A stretch of 64,000 nucleotides of DNA from Tomocerus qinae (lineage: Eukaryota > Arthropoda > Collembola > Entomobryomorpha > Tomoceridae). The notes below the pieces were generated by a model that saw only the letters and a program-made list of their open reading frames with translations, did no database searches and had not been told where the DNA came from. How positions within the stretch are numbered: the stretch's first letter is position 1; each line of letters begins with the position of its first letter. Both the position numbers and the translations under genes were made by a program. Below are positions 24,584 through 37,639 of this stretch, one piece after another. Where the stretch lies: NCBI GenBank assembly GCA_020055645.1, contig CM034547.1, positions 64,639,884 through 64,703,883 on the forward strand, read 5' to 3'.

Positions 24584-24690
24584 CGATAGTATGGGAATCC
24601 TTGTGGCACATGCAAATCCATTGGCATAGGATGATGAGAAGGATGATGAGCATGGACATGCCCAGGGTAACCATCACCAGGGCCCATCAT
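24584..24690 (-). CDS. First coding exon of an unidentified host gene, His/Pro/Met-rich N-terminus
   Basis: On the minus strand an ATG in a good context (ATCAAAATG) opens a frame of 35 codons that ends at a donor (ACTATCG|GTGAGAAAA) in phase 2. An in-frame stop lies a short way upstream, which supports this start. The peptide starts MMGPGDGYPGHVHAHHPSHH and ends DLHVPQGFPYY plus a split Arg codon. G+C content is far above the flanks, and the His/Pro-rich composition is typical of N-termini of animal transcription factors. I do not recognise the gene. The rest should lie at lower coordinates, towards and possibly beyond LTR element 1. The 19852-19783 exon is a candidate member. Confidence 0.7.
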
Positions 24691-26683
24691 TTTGATAATG
24701 GGTATGTCTCTTCCCAATTAGTGGCAATTGATATTGGTAAAGTTTAATCCAATTTTCATAAACCGAATTCACTGAGCTAGTACTGATTATATCTCCGAGT
24801 GTTGGGACATGAAGCAGAATTTTGTTGTCTTGCTGCACACGTCAGATCGCACAAGTTCAAAAGCACTTTGATCAATGTTCATTATCATAGTTTTGGTTAG
24901 GAGATATAAATTGGAAAATACACTTGAGAGAAAAAGAAAAGTCTATTTCAACAGTTTCACTCACACTTATTTAATTGTTCGAGCTAGGACTTTAGTGCAC
25001 AATACGCATTGAATACTCATAAACAGGAATGTTATAAAATGTACAGGCACGGATTCCGATGCATTGCTTTGTGAGAAATATCCTTTAGGATGAAACAGTT
25101 TACAATGCAAGTTGAACTTTGTTGAACTTTTTAACTAGAATTCTGGAAACAGTCAGTACTGTTGTAACGTAAATAGTACTGGCCTCTATCCGTTTGTTCG
25201 GAGAAATACGTTGAAGTGCAATTACAAATTACATACAATTAAAGTAATAAATGAAAATACTTTTGTTGTTGGGGTAGATAATGTTGTGCTATATTATAAT
25301 AGCTGTGCACTTTTACTATTAGGAGCAAATGCAATCAACTTATCGTTGGAGTACGATGATGCATCGATGAGGGCGGAGAGCCTATTAAAATTATTCACAG
25401 AATTATAATCTTGCTCCTTTCTTGTCTTGCAGCTTGATTAGTAAAGACAAGTTAGACATTTAGTTAAGTACATTAGGTTATATTATGTGATTTCCTTTAT
25501 GGCTAGAACATGCTCGTTGAAAAGTTGCTGCGAAGACCTTAAGTCACGTTCGACAGAGAAAGGCAAGCCAAAACGAGTTCAGTTGTCCCAGCTTCTCAAG
25601 TCAACTTGGAATTTGTTTACCTTTGCTTTGAGCTTCTTTCTTCAGTTGTAATTTTCTTCGATTGGATTAGTTTTCGATTTTTTATAGTCTGCTCCAGAGT
25701 TCCTTGGACATACACGGTAGTTGCACGATTAGCTTAGGTCAAGATTTATTCCTCAGAAAACTATGTAGTATTTATTTGTATCATGTTATACAGAAGGGTG
25801 TCAATGTGTTGAGATTCAAAGAGCACGGGACGTACAAGGAATGAAAACTTTCTTGTGTTTGGGTACGTATATAGACAATGCAATTCTTTTTCGTCCTGAA
25901 GTAGAGTCGAGTCAAAGTGTGATATGAGATAAGACTTTATGCGAGCCGCATAACAATTTTGGATAAAACAAGTCCACGAGAATCGATAGGCGAGAGCTGC
26001 AAGCGGTGCAAATCGTTGTTGGGGATTCGCTTGTAATCCTTCTTTCACGTCACATTAAATTAAGTTCAAGTTCACAGGTAGAATCGACAAACATTAACAA
26101 AACACTCACATAATCACAACCACATAGTACATACATCTACATCGGTAGGTAAGGTAAGTAATCAAGTTACAAGAAGTTCGGCTCGCTTGACTCGATGCAC
26201 ATGTAGTATTTATATTACAGTATTTATCATCGTTGCTCCAAGTCTACAGCTGCTGAAAGCCTTTTGTATCATTCTTCCCGTAAATCCAAATTGACATCTA
26301 TTGTGTGTTCTATCGGATTATCAGCTCACTTTTAAACATCAGGATATTTTGGTAAATCCGGTTTTTCTTCTTGATTCAGAAGTTAAAAATTCTTGGCAAC
26401 TTCACATAGAGTACATTAAATACTCCAGCGCATTGTTTGTACGATGTTCACAATGCTAAACAATCTCGTAGTCTCACTGGATTCTCTTAATTGGATACCT
26501 GTAAAACCCAAGCACAGGTAAGTATAATTTACCTGAGTTAAGTAGGTACTCTCTACTTTGTAGTTTTCTTATATTTATTCCTAAGTATCTGTGAATTTTT
26601 TTCATTCTAGATTTAATGATTTAATCACACGCAGCTGCGGAAGAAAAATTAACACAATTTTCGATATTAAATATTAACTTACC
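24691..26683. other. Stretch without a recognised gene
   Basis: This lies immediately upstream of the first coding exon, so 5' UTR or promoter of that gene may be here. A slightly G+C-richer patch with an open minus-strand frame occurs at 25761-26048, but nothing supports it as a gene. Confidence 0.4.
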
Positions 26684-26762
26684 TGTAGTTAGTGTTAATT
26701 TAACAGAACGGAAGGGTTGATTTGATCTATCTGTCTCACGCTTTAATCGGATATGTAGTAGC
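26684..26762 (-). CDS. Weak candidate internal exon
   Basis: On the minus strand, AAATAG|C and ACTACAG|GTAAGTT bound 79 bp that read 26 codons containing HIRLKRETDRSNQPFRSVKL. The donor is near consensus. The peptide has protein-like composition but no family I recognise. Open frames of this length occur by chance, so this is only a candidate. Confidence 0.25.
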
Positions 26763-28680
26763 TATTTGCAGAATATTGAACTCATTCCAGTTGATCTTGT
26801 TGTAATATTATTCTTGTTTCTATTGCATTAAAACGTTTTTTTCTAGCCTGGACTGGCCCGGCTTTAGACGCTAACACTTGGATGAAGTAGAATACAAGAA
26901 AAGTTTAGATAATCAGCAACTGAAATCCTATTCACTCAGCGATGTTATATGTGTACTTTGACTTGTTAATATTAGTAAGGATGTAAGTGTAAAGAAAAAC
27001 ATGAACAATAATAACGAGTTAAGTTGTAAGATACATGCTTGCATATATCCAATAGAACTGCACTGGATGATGATCAAAGGATAATAAGTTGCAGAGTGAG
27101 TTTATTATGTCTATCGTATCATTTGATCCTGGAGTTTGATAGTTCACTTTTCTTTGTTCAAATGTAAGTCTTACAATCAACAATTTAATTTAATTTATCC
27201 TCAAGAACAGCAACAATCAGCGACAACGGAAACAACTTTTCTTCTATGTTTTTCACCGCAATTCTGCCTTGTCAACTGATCCTTGTCATCTGGCAAATGA
27301 CTGTACTAAATGTCACAATGTTTTCATTCACCCTATCTACTGGAAAGTCAAGATCATTGAAACAATGCACTGTTTTGCATGAAAACTGTCGCTCGCAGTG
27401 GTAAAATTGCTTTTCCACTGAAAATTGATTTTCCCGATTTATCAGAATTCACTGCTGAATTGGGCAAACAGAGACAATGGGTTTTCTTGTACCGGCTTTT
27501 AGTTCTTCTAAAAGTTGACAGTAACAAGTGTAATTGGTGGTGTGTACCGGTCAGCTTAGTCAGCTTTTAATCTCAATCAGCCTCCGTTTGGTGTAAGTAA
27601 TTATCAAACAATACAGTACACTTGCTAAAGACGTTAGTAATTTTTTTCTCTAAGCTTTAGCAAGTTTGTTGTCTTTCACGGTTGGTTGACGTATTTGTGT
27701 TGTGTTTGAGCTGGTGCACGGGAAAGAGCATTACGGGCGCAATGTGCTATGCTATAGTGCGAGTCGACGTTGGGAGCAAGACTGGTGATGAGATGTGTCA
27801 TGTCAAATGCAAAGGCAAAGCGAAGTAAAGGCAGGCTATGCATTAGCTCTCCTATTACCAGGCCAGCCAGTGCGAGTTCCAAAGGAAATACATTGCACTC
27901 GTTCTATTCTCTGCTAAGTTTAAGGGGAGGAGGAGATTTCATTCCCGCCGATGGGCAGTACTTTTCACGCGCAAGACGTCCAACCTCCTTCTATCTCTTT
28001 TACAGTGAACATAGAACACTGCATACAACACTTACACCACTATTCCTTATTTTATTTTACTCAAACTTAAGCAAAGCCCTCAAATTTTTATATGTACACC
28101 TTCACAAACAATCACATTCAGACAATACTCACACACACGAAGCAACGAGAGCTCTACTGTACATTTATTACCTCAAAACCTCAACTTAAGCTATAACACA
28201 TTGATATCTTTTACCACCAATGCAATGTCTCATCCTCATCTCACTCAACCATCTATACCTACCTACTATCTATTTATTACCTCTGCTGTATCTGCCACCA
28301 AGTCACATTCGCTCACCAGACTCGCACTGGAGAAGATGATTTTTTTCCTCTCTGCTCACTCAATCGGGCAGACACAGTGATGCTTCGTTTCATGTGAAAA
28401 TTCATTATCAAGAAATTGAGTGTGCATTTGTAAATAGTATATTGCTTCATATGATTTTGTTATCTATGATGTACGCAATGATAGGTTAATGAAAATTTAT
28501 TTGTGCTGAGTTATGATTTCAAAACGACCGTTATATTTATAAAATAATTTTGTGTAGTCTGAGCGCATTAGAAGATAAATTTATGATATTGTAATTTTAT
28601 TACCATAGATTTTCAATGAAAATGTTAAAGCCCAGGTGCATGGAAACGAAAATGATTTCTCGACTATCAAATTTGCCAGT
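26763..28680. other. Stretch without a recognised gene; G+C-richer patch at 27700-27960
   Basis: The patch at 27700-27960 has more CpG and G+C than its surroundings. Competing open frames run on both strands (27770-28189 plus, 27882-27676 minus) and none looks like a known protein. It would suit a promoter or 5' exon, for example for the minus-strand gene starting at 24690, but this is inference. Confidence 0.35.
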
Positions 28681-29012
28681 AACTTTTTTTTGGAAATTCC
28701 CTAAGGATCTGACACCACTGGTCCTACAGCCGTACAATAATTTTTAAAAAATTCTTCGATACTTGTTCCATGATAGTTATTTTGAAAATTCCACATTTTT
28801 GGCTTTGGCTTGAAGATATAAATTCGCAATATATAATTCACAAAAAAACACACATTTTTCGGTTTCAAACGATGATGTCTTCAAGTCGAAGACCAAAATG
28901 TGGAATTTTCAAAATAACTATCATAGAATAAGTATCGAAGAATTTTTTAAAAATTATTGTACGGCTGTAGGACTAGTGGTCTTAGATCCTTAGGGAATTT
29001 TCAAAAAAAAGT
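28681..29012. repeat. Large inverted repeat, about 136-bp arms, 61-bp loop
   Basis: Arms at 28681-28816 and 28878-29012 are reverse complements with roughly nine in ten positions matching by eye, including a long exact run around CTACAGCCGTACAATAATTT. It could be a fold-back or MITE-type element or a long hairpin RNA locus. No transposase is nearby, and I cannot define a target duplication. Confidence 0.85.
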
Positions 29013-31385
29013 ACGAATTTTTCCGATTCCCATTTACCCTCTATGATAATTTTTGCTGGTTGCCCAGCAACATCCCCATTTGTGGCAAAAACAATCTGAG
29101 TCTTTTGAAGCCTGCACCATTGCCTTAATGTTATTTTCTCATTTCATTTTCATTTTTCTGTGTAACAGCTTAGATTTGTGATCGTTTTTGTAGGCTTAAG
29201 GTAAGTTGGGTTTGGGATGGTTTTGTATATTCTACTGGAAACTTTTTTTGTCACGCTTAATTTAATATGACCTTGTAGACAGTAATAGGTGACTGATTTG
29301 TAATATATACCTACATGTGTGTTATATGCGTTGTGATTGTATGTACATATTACCCTTGTATCCCATGCATATTTAACACGGATGTACATTAAGTGTACAA
29401 ATGCCCAGACGAGTTTAAGTTCTCAACCTCAACATTGGATAATTAGTAAGCGCATACCTACACAAAGCAAAATCATTGTATATATACAAAATGCAAGTAT
29501 TTTATATGCTTTAAAATACATTAAGCTTCCTAATCGTACCATATGTACTCTTTATTAACAGCCCAAAGCCTATTTGTACGTTACAGTTGTTAGTAATTTA
29601 ATAATTACTCTACTAATTTTACTATAAGAATTGCAGCAGCTATGTGATAGAACTAACAATTATGTGCGAATCAAGTTGATTTTGTTTGTTTCGCTGAAAA
29701 TACATTAACATGGCTTGATATGGCTTAATATGGCTTAGGGTTCTAAAAATTTTCCCATGGTTTACATATTTATAATTACTGATCCATTGAAAGATATGGT
29801 ATTCAGTTATAAATATATATTAGGCATGCTGCAACTAACAACTCAATAAGTTCTCTTATGGTTATACGAACCAAGCTTTCATTCACTTTTGTTTGGAATT
29901 CGCGTTGTGGTTTTGCAAAAATTTGCATTGGAGATACGGTAGTTTCAATTGAAAACATGAAAAAAATATAATTTTTTTCTCTTATATTGTGGCTTACCAA
30001 ATTGTTGTGTGTCAAGGACATTTATTTAGCAAGATAAATTATGTGGGAAAATTAGTTAAATACTCTAAAATTCTCACTTTCAAGAGTTAGAACTATTTCC
30101 TCACTTTAGCAACTAATGAAATCGTAAAGTACGTATATTTTTACTTTGAAGGCTAACCGAACTTCATATCTTTACATTTACAATAGTATTTCACAGGAGG
30201 CTCACATAAATCTGTACTAAAATAGTGTAATAAAGCGGTCAGCTTCTAAAAGAAAGGGTATGATCAGATTAGCAGGTTACTAATTGCTAGGTATACTCAC
30301 TCATTGCGACAAATTGCTTTGATCTATACGAGTTTATGGCACAATACGTAAGTAATGCATTTTCTTCATGGTGAACTCGTATTTTACTAAAAAGAGGGGG
30401 GAAGCGGACAAATAATTACCAAATAATATAGATGACTGTCTATAAACAATGAGCATTGGAACGAGAAGGTAGTTCGGAGTAGATTTCGTTGTTTTAAGTT
30501 TAGACTAATAGAGTCCGGTTTAGCTAACAAGGACGGAATTTATAGCTGCCTAAAATTAGTGCATATAAAAGTTTATGTCCTATTAGAACGGCCATTTGGA
30601 GCACAAAGATTTGAGATAGGAGAGTGCATACTAGTAATTCTAGTCCATTTGGACAGAGCAGAGTTGTGCTAAAGGAAAAAGTAAACATAGTGAACGATGG
30701 GTTGGCGATGGAAAACTTTGGCTGTGTGCTTCGGTCGAGCAAACTCTAATATTGTATCTGTGTAGTAGAATGTCGGATTGAGTTCCGTGGCATACGGATG
30801 AAAATAATATGGGAAAACTCGAGTGAGATAGAAGTCTGGGACGAGGTAATGATTTGTACAGGCGTGGGAGTGTTAGTCACCTCACTTTTTCTAGGTTTTG
30901 ATAGCTTTCTTACATTACATTGCCCTTGTATACATAACATAGGCTAATTCTCACTGACTGATATGTAATTTATTTAGTACTGTGCATCTTTTTGTTAAAC
31001 TTACTAAGTATCTAATATAACGTGTAGATTTATATTGTTCAATTTGTACATTATCCTGCTGCCATTCTTGTTTAAACGTCTAGGTACTCTCTCCACCTTA
31101 CACTAGTATTGTACAATGAGTCAACCAACGACTAATGTTAGTACACAATACAGTACATATCCGTTGCATGTCTACCTACTAATTGTAAATTAAGCGTGTT
31201 AAGCACATAGCCTCTAGCTTCACACAGATACGTGTATATACTTGTTAGAATGAATTATAAGTATTATTGTGACTAAACAGAAAGATGAACTGTGGGCAAC
31301 CTTTGTAGGCAAACTCGTGTATGTATCTGTCAGATGAGAAATCATGAAAAATATTGGATTTGAGTACCTAATTTTATCTACTCAC
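29013..31385. other. Stretch without a recognised gene
   Basis: A+T-rich DNA with no supported exon. Three copies of a 10-bp ATGGCTT-type word occur at about 29709-29738. Short open frames here are not protein-like. Confidence 0.5.
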
Positions 31386-31522
31386 GTCTACTGTGTATTT
31401 GCTAATAACTTCTCCGAAATCTCTCTCCCTTGTTATTTGCGTTCGGCTGCGACTTTTAAGTTTTATTATGGGATTGACTAATACTCGCAGTGGATTAGCG
31501 CTTATTGTTAGCTGATCGTTAG
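31386..31522 (-). CDS. Weak candidate internal exon
   Basis: On the minus strand, an acceptor with a pyrimidine tract (TATCTCGTCTTAG|C) and a donor (GTAGAC|GTGAGTAG) bound 137 bp. One frame is open for 45 codons, including LTISANPLRVLVNP and RERDFGEVISKYTVD. Composition is protein-like and G+C is above the flanks. An overlapping minus-strand open frame (31753-31523) is mutually exclusive with it. No family recognised. Confidence 0.25.
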
Positions 31523-34500
31523 CTAAGACGAGATAACGATACTCACAAAACGAAAAGTAAGACGTGAATCGTGGTACTGGCACAGGTCCAAGTTCAAATC
31601 ATTATTACCGTAATTATAATTTGCGCTGCCTGCCCTTCTCTCACTGCTCTGGGCAGATATTATCATTAAAAGGGAAAGAAGGAATTCTGCTGACAGGCCA
31701 AACCAACCAAGATAAGTGATAACAAAACAATTCGCCGCTTTTCTGATGTGCACCGTGTATTGGCCATATTCCCTAGTTAGCTGTCAGGCAACTTACCATC
31801 CCTAAGTACTTGAGTTTCTACGTTGTTGTGTTCTATTAGGTACTTCCAGGGGTTACATAGGCTACTCTACTCTTCAAATGAGCCTATTTAAAATTTCCTG
31901 AACTCATGTGACTAATCTAGTATTATCTTTCCATGATGTATGTAATCATTGCAATTATTGTCATTATCGTTTTCACAAATTGGACAAACACAATCTACCT
32001 GAGATTTACTTTTTAACCATATCAAAGCTTACCTACATACTTCCTACTAATTATATTATGCTATTTTTCTAGCTACTATGCATCAATGTGTCTGTGTGTA
32101 ACTAGCATCTTACAAATATGCCCAAGGGCCAATGCTATACTACAACAAATGTCAGAAGTGATTGAACGTCAAATATTTTGATGCACTCTCCCTCGATCTT
32201 TCCCCAAACATCTTTCATCACATTACATTTCATCACGTAGAAAATACTTTATAGTCCTTCGTCGTACCAAACTCCCATTAACCAATATTCAAACAAGCAT
32301 GCATTTCTTCTTAATAAGTACAGGTACTACATGTACGTCGTAGGTAAACATGGAAGTTATATTTATTGAAACAGCTTATTTTAAGGAACAAAGTGTGGTT
32401 GTAATAACAATTTTGAAAATATAGTTAAAATTTGTTTTTTATGGGGGCACATGTGATGGGTGTATCTGTTAGTAGTAATTTTAAGTAATATTATATTTTG
32501 GAGATATTTTTTGAACATTATCAAGCAATAACTTGGACGAGTATTCGACTATGGTATTGATTAAATAGTTTTACTGGTTAAATGTGTAATGTGTACCCAC
32601 ATCATATTGAATTGTATAACACTGATAGAGAGGGGGTACTTATATTTAGCATTATGGAAGTACACGTACATGCCTTCTCAGTTGAAAATAGTTGAAAAGG
32701 ACGGAGGAGCTTCGTGCTGAGATGAGTAATGGGAGAATAGAAGGATACCACGGCAGGGAGTCGCGTGCCAATACATTTTTTACGACTTCATACTTCATGC
32801 CACATTCAATTCAATAAAATTTTATTTCAATTCACGTCCAACAACATCTAAATATCCTTTGAAGTCTCTTGGTTCTGACCATTCTCAGGTATACTGTTGG
32901 CAAGATATAATGAGAGAAAGCAATTCTTCAAAGGCAACTTCCCTGTGTCTATTATTTAGTTACGTACCACAATGTTTAAGATGCATTGTGATTTGTTAAT
33001 GCTACAAGTCGGTAATTGGGATGCTGTTATTTACATTCCTCGCTATGCACGAATGTCAATACTGTGTCGTTTTGTACTTAAGTACATACTACTTGATGGA
33101 ATTATAGCCTGTACCTCTCACCTTGCCTTGTGATCATTTATTTCAATTTGTTAACAGTTTAGTTGTATTATTCATTATGCAGAACGAATCATACCATGAA
33201 ATCTAATTATCAAGAAAAAGTTCTCTCTCGGAACATTTTATCTTCTTAGCTATAATATAACTATAATATATTCCGTCATACGTTTTTTGAATGCAGGTAA
33301 AAACTATGTTTACTTACATACAGTAAGTAATTTGTTACAGTTATTTTTATATCGATAACTTTAGCTAGCTGATGTAGATGGAAATATTGCGAATCAGTAT
33401 ACAAATAAAAATGACTTATTGGTTTTTTAGGCTGAGACAAGTGCGCAATAATAATGTTAATTAATAGGCCAGGCCAGGCATTAGTGCAGTGTACATTAAA
33501 GGTGTACTGTATGTATGGGTGTATCTAAAGTATGTAAATAGGTATCTGTATTTTGTGTGTATTGCACAATATGTACGTGATTAGAAGCTGATATGTGATG
33601 TTGTACTCGTATTTGATTCATAAAGAAACTGAAGTAGGAGTGTCTCTGTGACACTTTGTCATTTTCTGTAGCCTGTGGCTGAAAATAAACCTAAGACTCT
33701 ACATCAGCGTCGACAATTGACAGCCTCGCCTTAGTCCATTCATAATAAGCTGATTACAAGTGATCCTGCTGCATAAATAAATCTGTTTTTAAGCAGCTCC
33801 TATGTTTAAAAATATTTGATAAGGAAAAGAGTGGACATGAACTGGCAGAGAATAAGGAACACGGTGTAGTTGTAATAAGAGATCTCCTCTTGTGTGGCAA
33901 CTGGTAAATACTGGAAGCATAAAATATGCTGCTACTTACTACTATGCCTTTGTGTCTGTATAATATTATGTACACATATGGGTTTTTTACGCTAACGAAA
34001 AGTGCCTTATAGACGTAGACCACGACCAGGTCGAGCCAAATCTTTGTAATATAAAAAAAGACAAGGAGAACCACCAAGATGAACATCACAAGCAATCCAA
34101 AAAAGAAAAAAACAAAGATGATTTGTTTCTATTGCATACATGCTCGTTACATTACAAATTCAGAAACAGTCAGACTGTCTCTAAGGTCAATTTTCATCAG
34201 TTTCTGCGAGATTCAGATTACCCAGCTAAATTACTTCCAAATAACAAACATAATTTCTTATTTAGGTATGATTGTATCTACATTGTGTACCATATGTAGT
34301 CAGTTTGTTCTGCCTATAAAATACACACGCATTAAGTACTCGATATTCTCAAAAAATTGAGAATTAAGTACAAATCATTATACTTGAGTCATAACACAAT
34401 ATTATGGCCAAGAAATAAATAACGTAACTTTCTTCAGACTAGGCAATTCAATTCAATGTAATTCCAACAGTAGATTTTCATTTTATGGTACCATACTAAC

Positions 34501-36148
34501 TGCCTATACTGCTCTTGGGTTACTTACTACAGATGGTGGAGCATTTCAAGCAAATCAATATCAGCAACAACTTCATTAAGCTCTAGTAAAATATCTACAC
34601 TAGGTACATCCAATCTAATCCCAATAATCATCCCTTTCCTTCTACTACTCAAAAACTACTTATGATGGATATGAATAATATTTGGGTACCCTAAGCTACT
34701 AAATACACATTCAGATATTAGTGAATATAATCTATGCATATACTACCAGAAATGAAGGATAGAATCATGAAGACAAAATTATATACGAAATTGCTTGTTC
34801 TGTTACAATCTACTTGTACAGACAGTTACTATTACCTGAAATGAACCTTATGGATTCTCGTTTTGAAATTTAGATGCTTGTATAGCTCTGTGATTTTACC
34901 TACTGCATAGATTGAAAAATCAATACAACGAAAGAATGAAATAGAGCAAGCGACTAGCTATAGATAATATAGGTTACTTGCGTATCCACTCAAATATACC
35001 ATTGCATGGTTGTAGCACAAATTATTAAGAAACATCTTGAGCCTTCCGTGAAAATACGAGTATAAAATCTACCTTACTAACAAGTACCACGAAGTTTGTC
35101 TGTATCCAGACATATAGGTGACTATACCCTTGCGCAGTTAAAATAAATCTACTACATGTATGGACAAATTGCATTTCTGTAGAATGAAACAAAGATTTTG
35201 AAAACCACAAGCTTCCTCTGATGATGAGGTCAATTACTTCCACAATCAGCCAGGTGGGTCCAGCTCCCGCTCTTCCCAGACTTCATCTCAAAATAAAGCC
35301 ACTGCACAAAAATTTTATAATATTGTCTGTTGTCTTTACCTACCGGAATATAAGTAGTGTGTATTTAGGAGTTAAAATAATGCCTTAGTATTTCAATTTG
35401 CTCAGAAATTAATCATACACGTAATTGCCAATTAAATCCCTCAGAAAAGACCAGAAAATTTTGAATGAATTAACGAAACTGGCATGTAAATTCAAAAGAG
35501 TCTTCGGAGAAAAACAAGTCCATTAAACTTCAAAGTACAGATATGGTGTGAACAAAGGAATTGTTTATATCATTATTGCAATTGAGTGTCGCAATTGAAA
35601 GATGCAGGCTGGTTAAAATAAACAATGGTGCTTCGGCATCTTTTGACAATTTAATTACCCATTAGCAAGATCTCTTTTGTTTATCTGGCAAAATTAATTG
35701 TGAACATATTTGACTCAGCCAGTCAGTTTACTATTGGGTTTTAAACTCCGTAGCTTCAGAGTTTTTCAGAGTCTTGTTGCCACGTCGTGAGACATCTGAT
35801 AGGAGTTTTTTCGCTCTAGATCAGAGAGTACCTACCACAGCGCGACAGAGACATGCAAGGTCTGACACGACAACTCCTAATTTGTCACACAGCTAAACAT
35901 GGGTGGGTTGCCACTCTCCTCGACCTCTTATGTAACTAAACTAAAGTCAAGTGCAAGTCTTTTTCTCGTTGTGAGCTACACAAAACACACTACATAGATA
36001 GCCACTTCTCTACATAAAAAAATTACTCTCGATTTTCATGTACTTTGTCACCAGGCTGTTTTAAAAATTGGTATACCCAAGTGTTTCAAGTGTACACAAA
36101 AATTTATAGGAATATTTTTCCCATTTTACAACATATAATGTTAATGCA
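31523..36148. other. Stretch without a recognised gene
   Basis: I see no supported exon. Small open frames at 33754-34095 (minus) and 34079-34360 (plus) have low-complexity, A+T-driven composition. The stretch ends at the BEL/Pao insertion site. Confidence 0.5.
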
Positions 36149-36153
36149 AGTAG
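36149..36153. repeat. Left target-site duplication (AGTAG) of the BEL/Pao element
   Basis: AGTAG abuts the left LTR and recurs at 43126-43130 after the right LTR. A 5-bp duplication is usual for BEL/Pao integration. Confidence 0.9.
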
Positions 36154-36699
36154 TGTTTCGTGCACTGGTTGTGAATTTGCGTTAGTTCCGTGTGTGAGGA
36201 TGATAGATGAACGATAGAGATGACTTGCACTAGATGTGTAAGCTCCAATGCAATAGCAAAAACTGTTGACCGAAAATGGCTAGATTGTTTCTGCAAAGTG
36301 TGATGTGTTTTAAATAAATGTGTAATTGGAAAAACTGATATTTCCTACAGCTATTTTATTTAAAACTAGAAAAAAACACACAATACAAATAGGGGTCTAG
36401 ATGACCGAAAATGCCGTAATTTCAGTTACGGAAGAGGTAGCACTAGACACTAGAGACAGGAACAATCCAGGATGAGAAGTGATTAATTATAATAATAATA
36501 GTTATGAGCTGCTTATATATAGTAAAGCCAGGAGTGCGGACGTTAGAGCCGTGAGTAAGCTTAACAGCTAATTGCGCCATTGGTCCAATAAAAGGTATTG
36601 GGGGCCGTAAAGGGCAAGAAAAATAAGAGGAGCTGTTCCGTTACTCACGACCCCACTACTCACACTACTTCTACTTCCCTACATGGTACGTTTCGTACA
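36154..36699 (-). repeat. 3' LTR of the BEL/Pao element (left side), 546 bp
   Basis: In element orientation it has a TATA-like TATATATAAG (36521-36512) and an AATAAA poly(A) signal (36360-36355) downstream of it. It is almost identical to the right LTR. Confidence 0.92.
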
Positions 36700-36978
36700 T
36701 TACACCCGGCCTTGAGATACTATCTCAAAAGAGAAGAACATTTAAATGATTGAGTAGGGTGTAGCCAAAGAATAACATTGGTTAAAAGAACATTAAAACT
36801 GAATTAATAGCATAAATTAAGTAAGAATGATACTAATATATACTAATATTACGATAATATGATTGAAGTTTATTAATAAAAGTAAGCAAAACTAACACTA
36901 GGTGCTAATTATTACATAATACATCAATAAAAGTGAGGGATGATGTCATTACTCAGCACAAACTGCTGCGGAGATCAG
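36700..36978 (-). other. 3' untranslated part of the BEL/Pao element
   Basis: Non-coding sequence between the tandem repeat and the 3' LTR. A polypurine tract is expected beside the LTR but only a short AAGGCCGGGTG-like run is visible. A small palindrome GAGATACTATCTC lies near 36713-36726. Confidence 0.5.
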
Positions 36979-37104
36979 CTGAAGTGGTGTGGAGTTCAGC
37001 TGAAGTGGTGTGGAGTTCAGCTGAAGTGGTGTGGAGTTCAGCTGAAGTGCTGTGGAGTTCAGTTGAAGTGCTGTGGAGTTCAGCTGAAGTGCTGTGGAGA
37101 TTCA
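36979..37104 (-). repeat. 21-bp tandem repeat, six copies, at the 3' end of the BEL/Pao coding region
   Basis: Six units of the type CTGAAGTGGTGTGGAG (plus strand, first 16 of 21 bp) run without gaps. The first three are near-identical and the last three carry small changes. The array starts right where the pol reading frame ends. Confidence 0.9.
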
Positions 37105-37560
37105 GTCCTCAGCACAAAACTGATGCGGAGATTCAATAGGAAGTGGGCAGAGTTTTGCGATGGGACGAGTGAAGATCCCGTCCGACGTTTTCACAGAAAC
37201 TGCGCGCACTAAATCATCCTTTCCAGGAAATACATCTTGAACACGTCCAAGCTTCCACTTTAATGAAGGGAGGCGTTCATCTTTCAAGAGCACTAGGTCA
37301 CCGATTTCGATATTCTTCTTTTCAGACCACCATTTCGGCCGCTGCTGCAGGCGAGAGAGGTACTCCGAGCTCCATCGGTTCCAAAAGTGCTGGTAGAGCT
37401 GCTGAGTGAGTTGCCAGCGAGTGAGAGTGTTCGTCTTCAGATTCGTGACATCCGGTTCTGGGATGGCCATGAGAGCGTCTCCAACCAGAAAATGTCCAGG
37501 AGTTAGAGCTGTCAGGTCATTAGGATCGGCTGACAGGGCTGTGAGAGGTCTTGAGTTGAG
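37105..37560 (-). pseudogene. DUF5641 C-terminal part of BEL/Pao integrase
   Basis: Contains LTPGHFLVGDAL, RWQLTQQLYQHFW, DLVLLKDERLP and WKLGRVQDVFPGKDDLVRA, which are the landmarks of the DUF5641 domain at the C-terminus of BEL/Pao polyproteins. It probably contacts DNA or chromatin during integration. Fossil part of the element. Confidence 0.9.
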
Positions 37561-37639
37561 GCAAGCTTCAATTTGAGGACAGTCGTCATTTCCTCCATGG
37601 TGAGAGTGTGTCCTCCGACGATTCTTTTGAGATGATACT

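Noticed and set aside
26444-26517. Plus-strand ATG frame (MFTMLNNLVVSLDSLNWIPV) ending at CACAG|GTAAGT
   Set aside because: Perfect donor, but A+T-rich, with an ordinary start context and no second exon. Kept only as a note.
28987-29150. 54-codon minus-strand open frame with VFATNGDVAGQPAKIIIEGK
   Set aside because: It runs into the inverted repeat, lacks an ATG and splice sites, and its length is within chance expectation.
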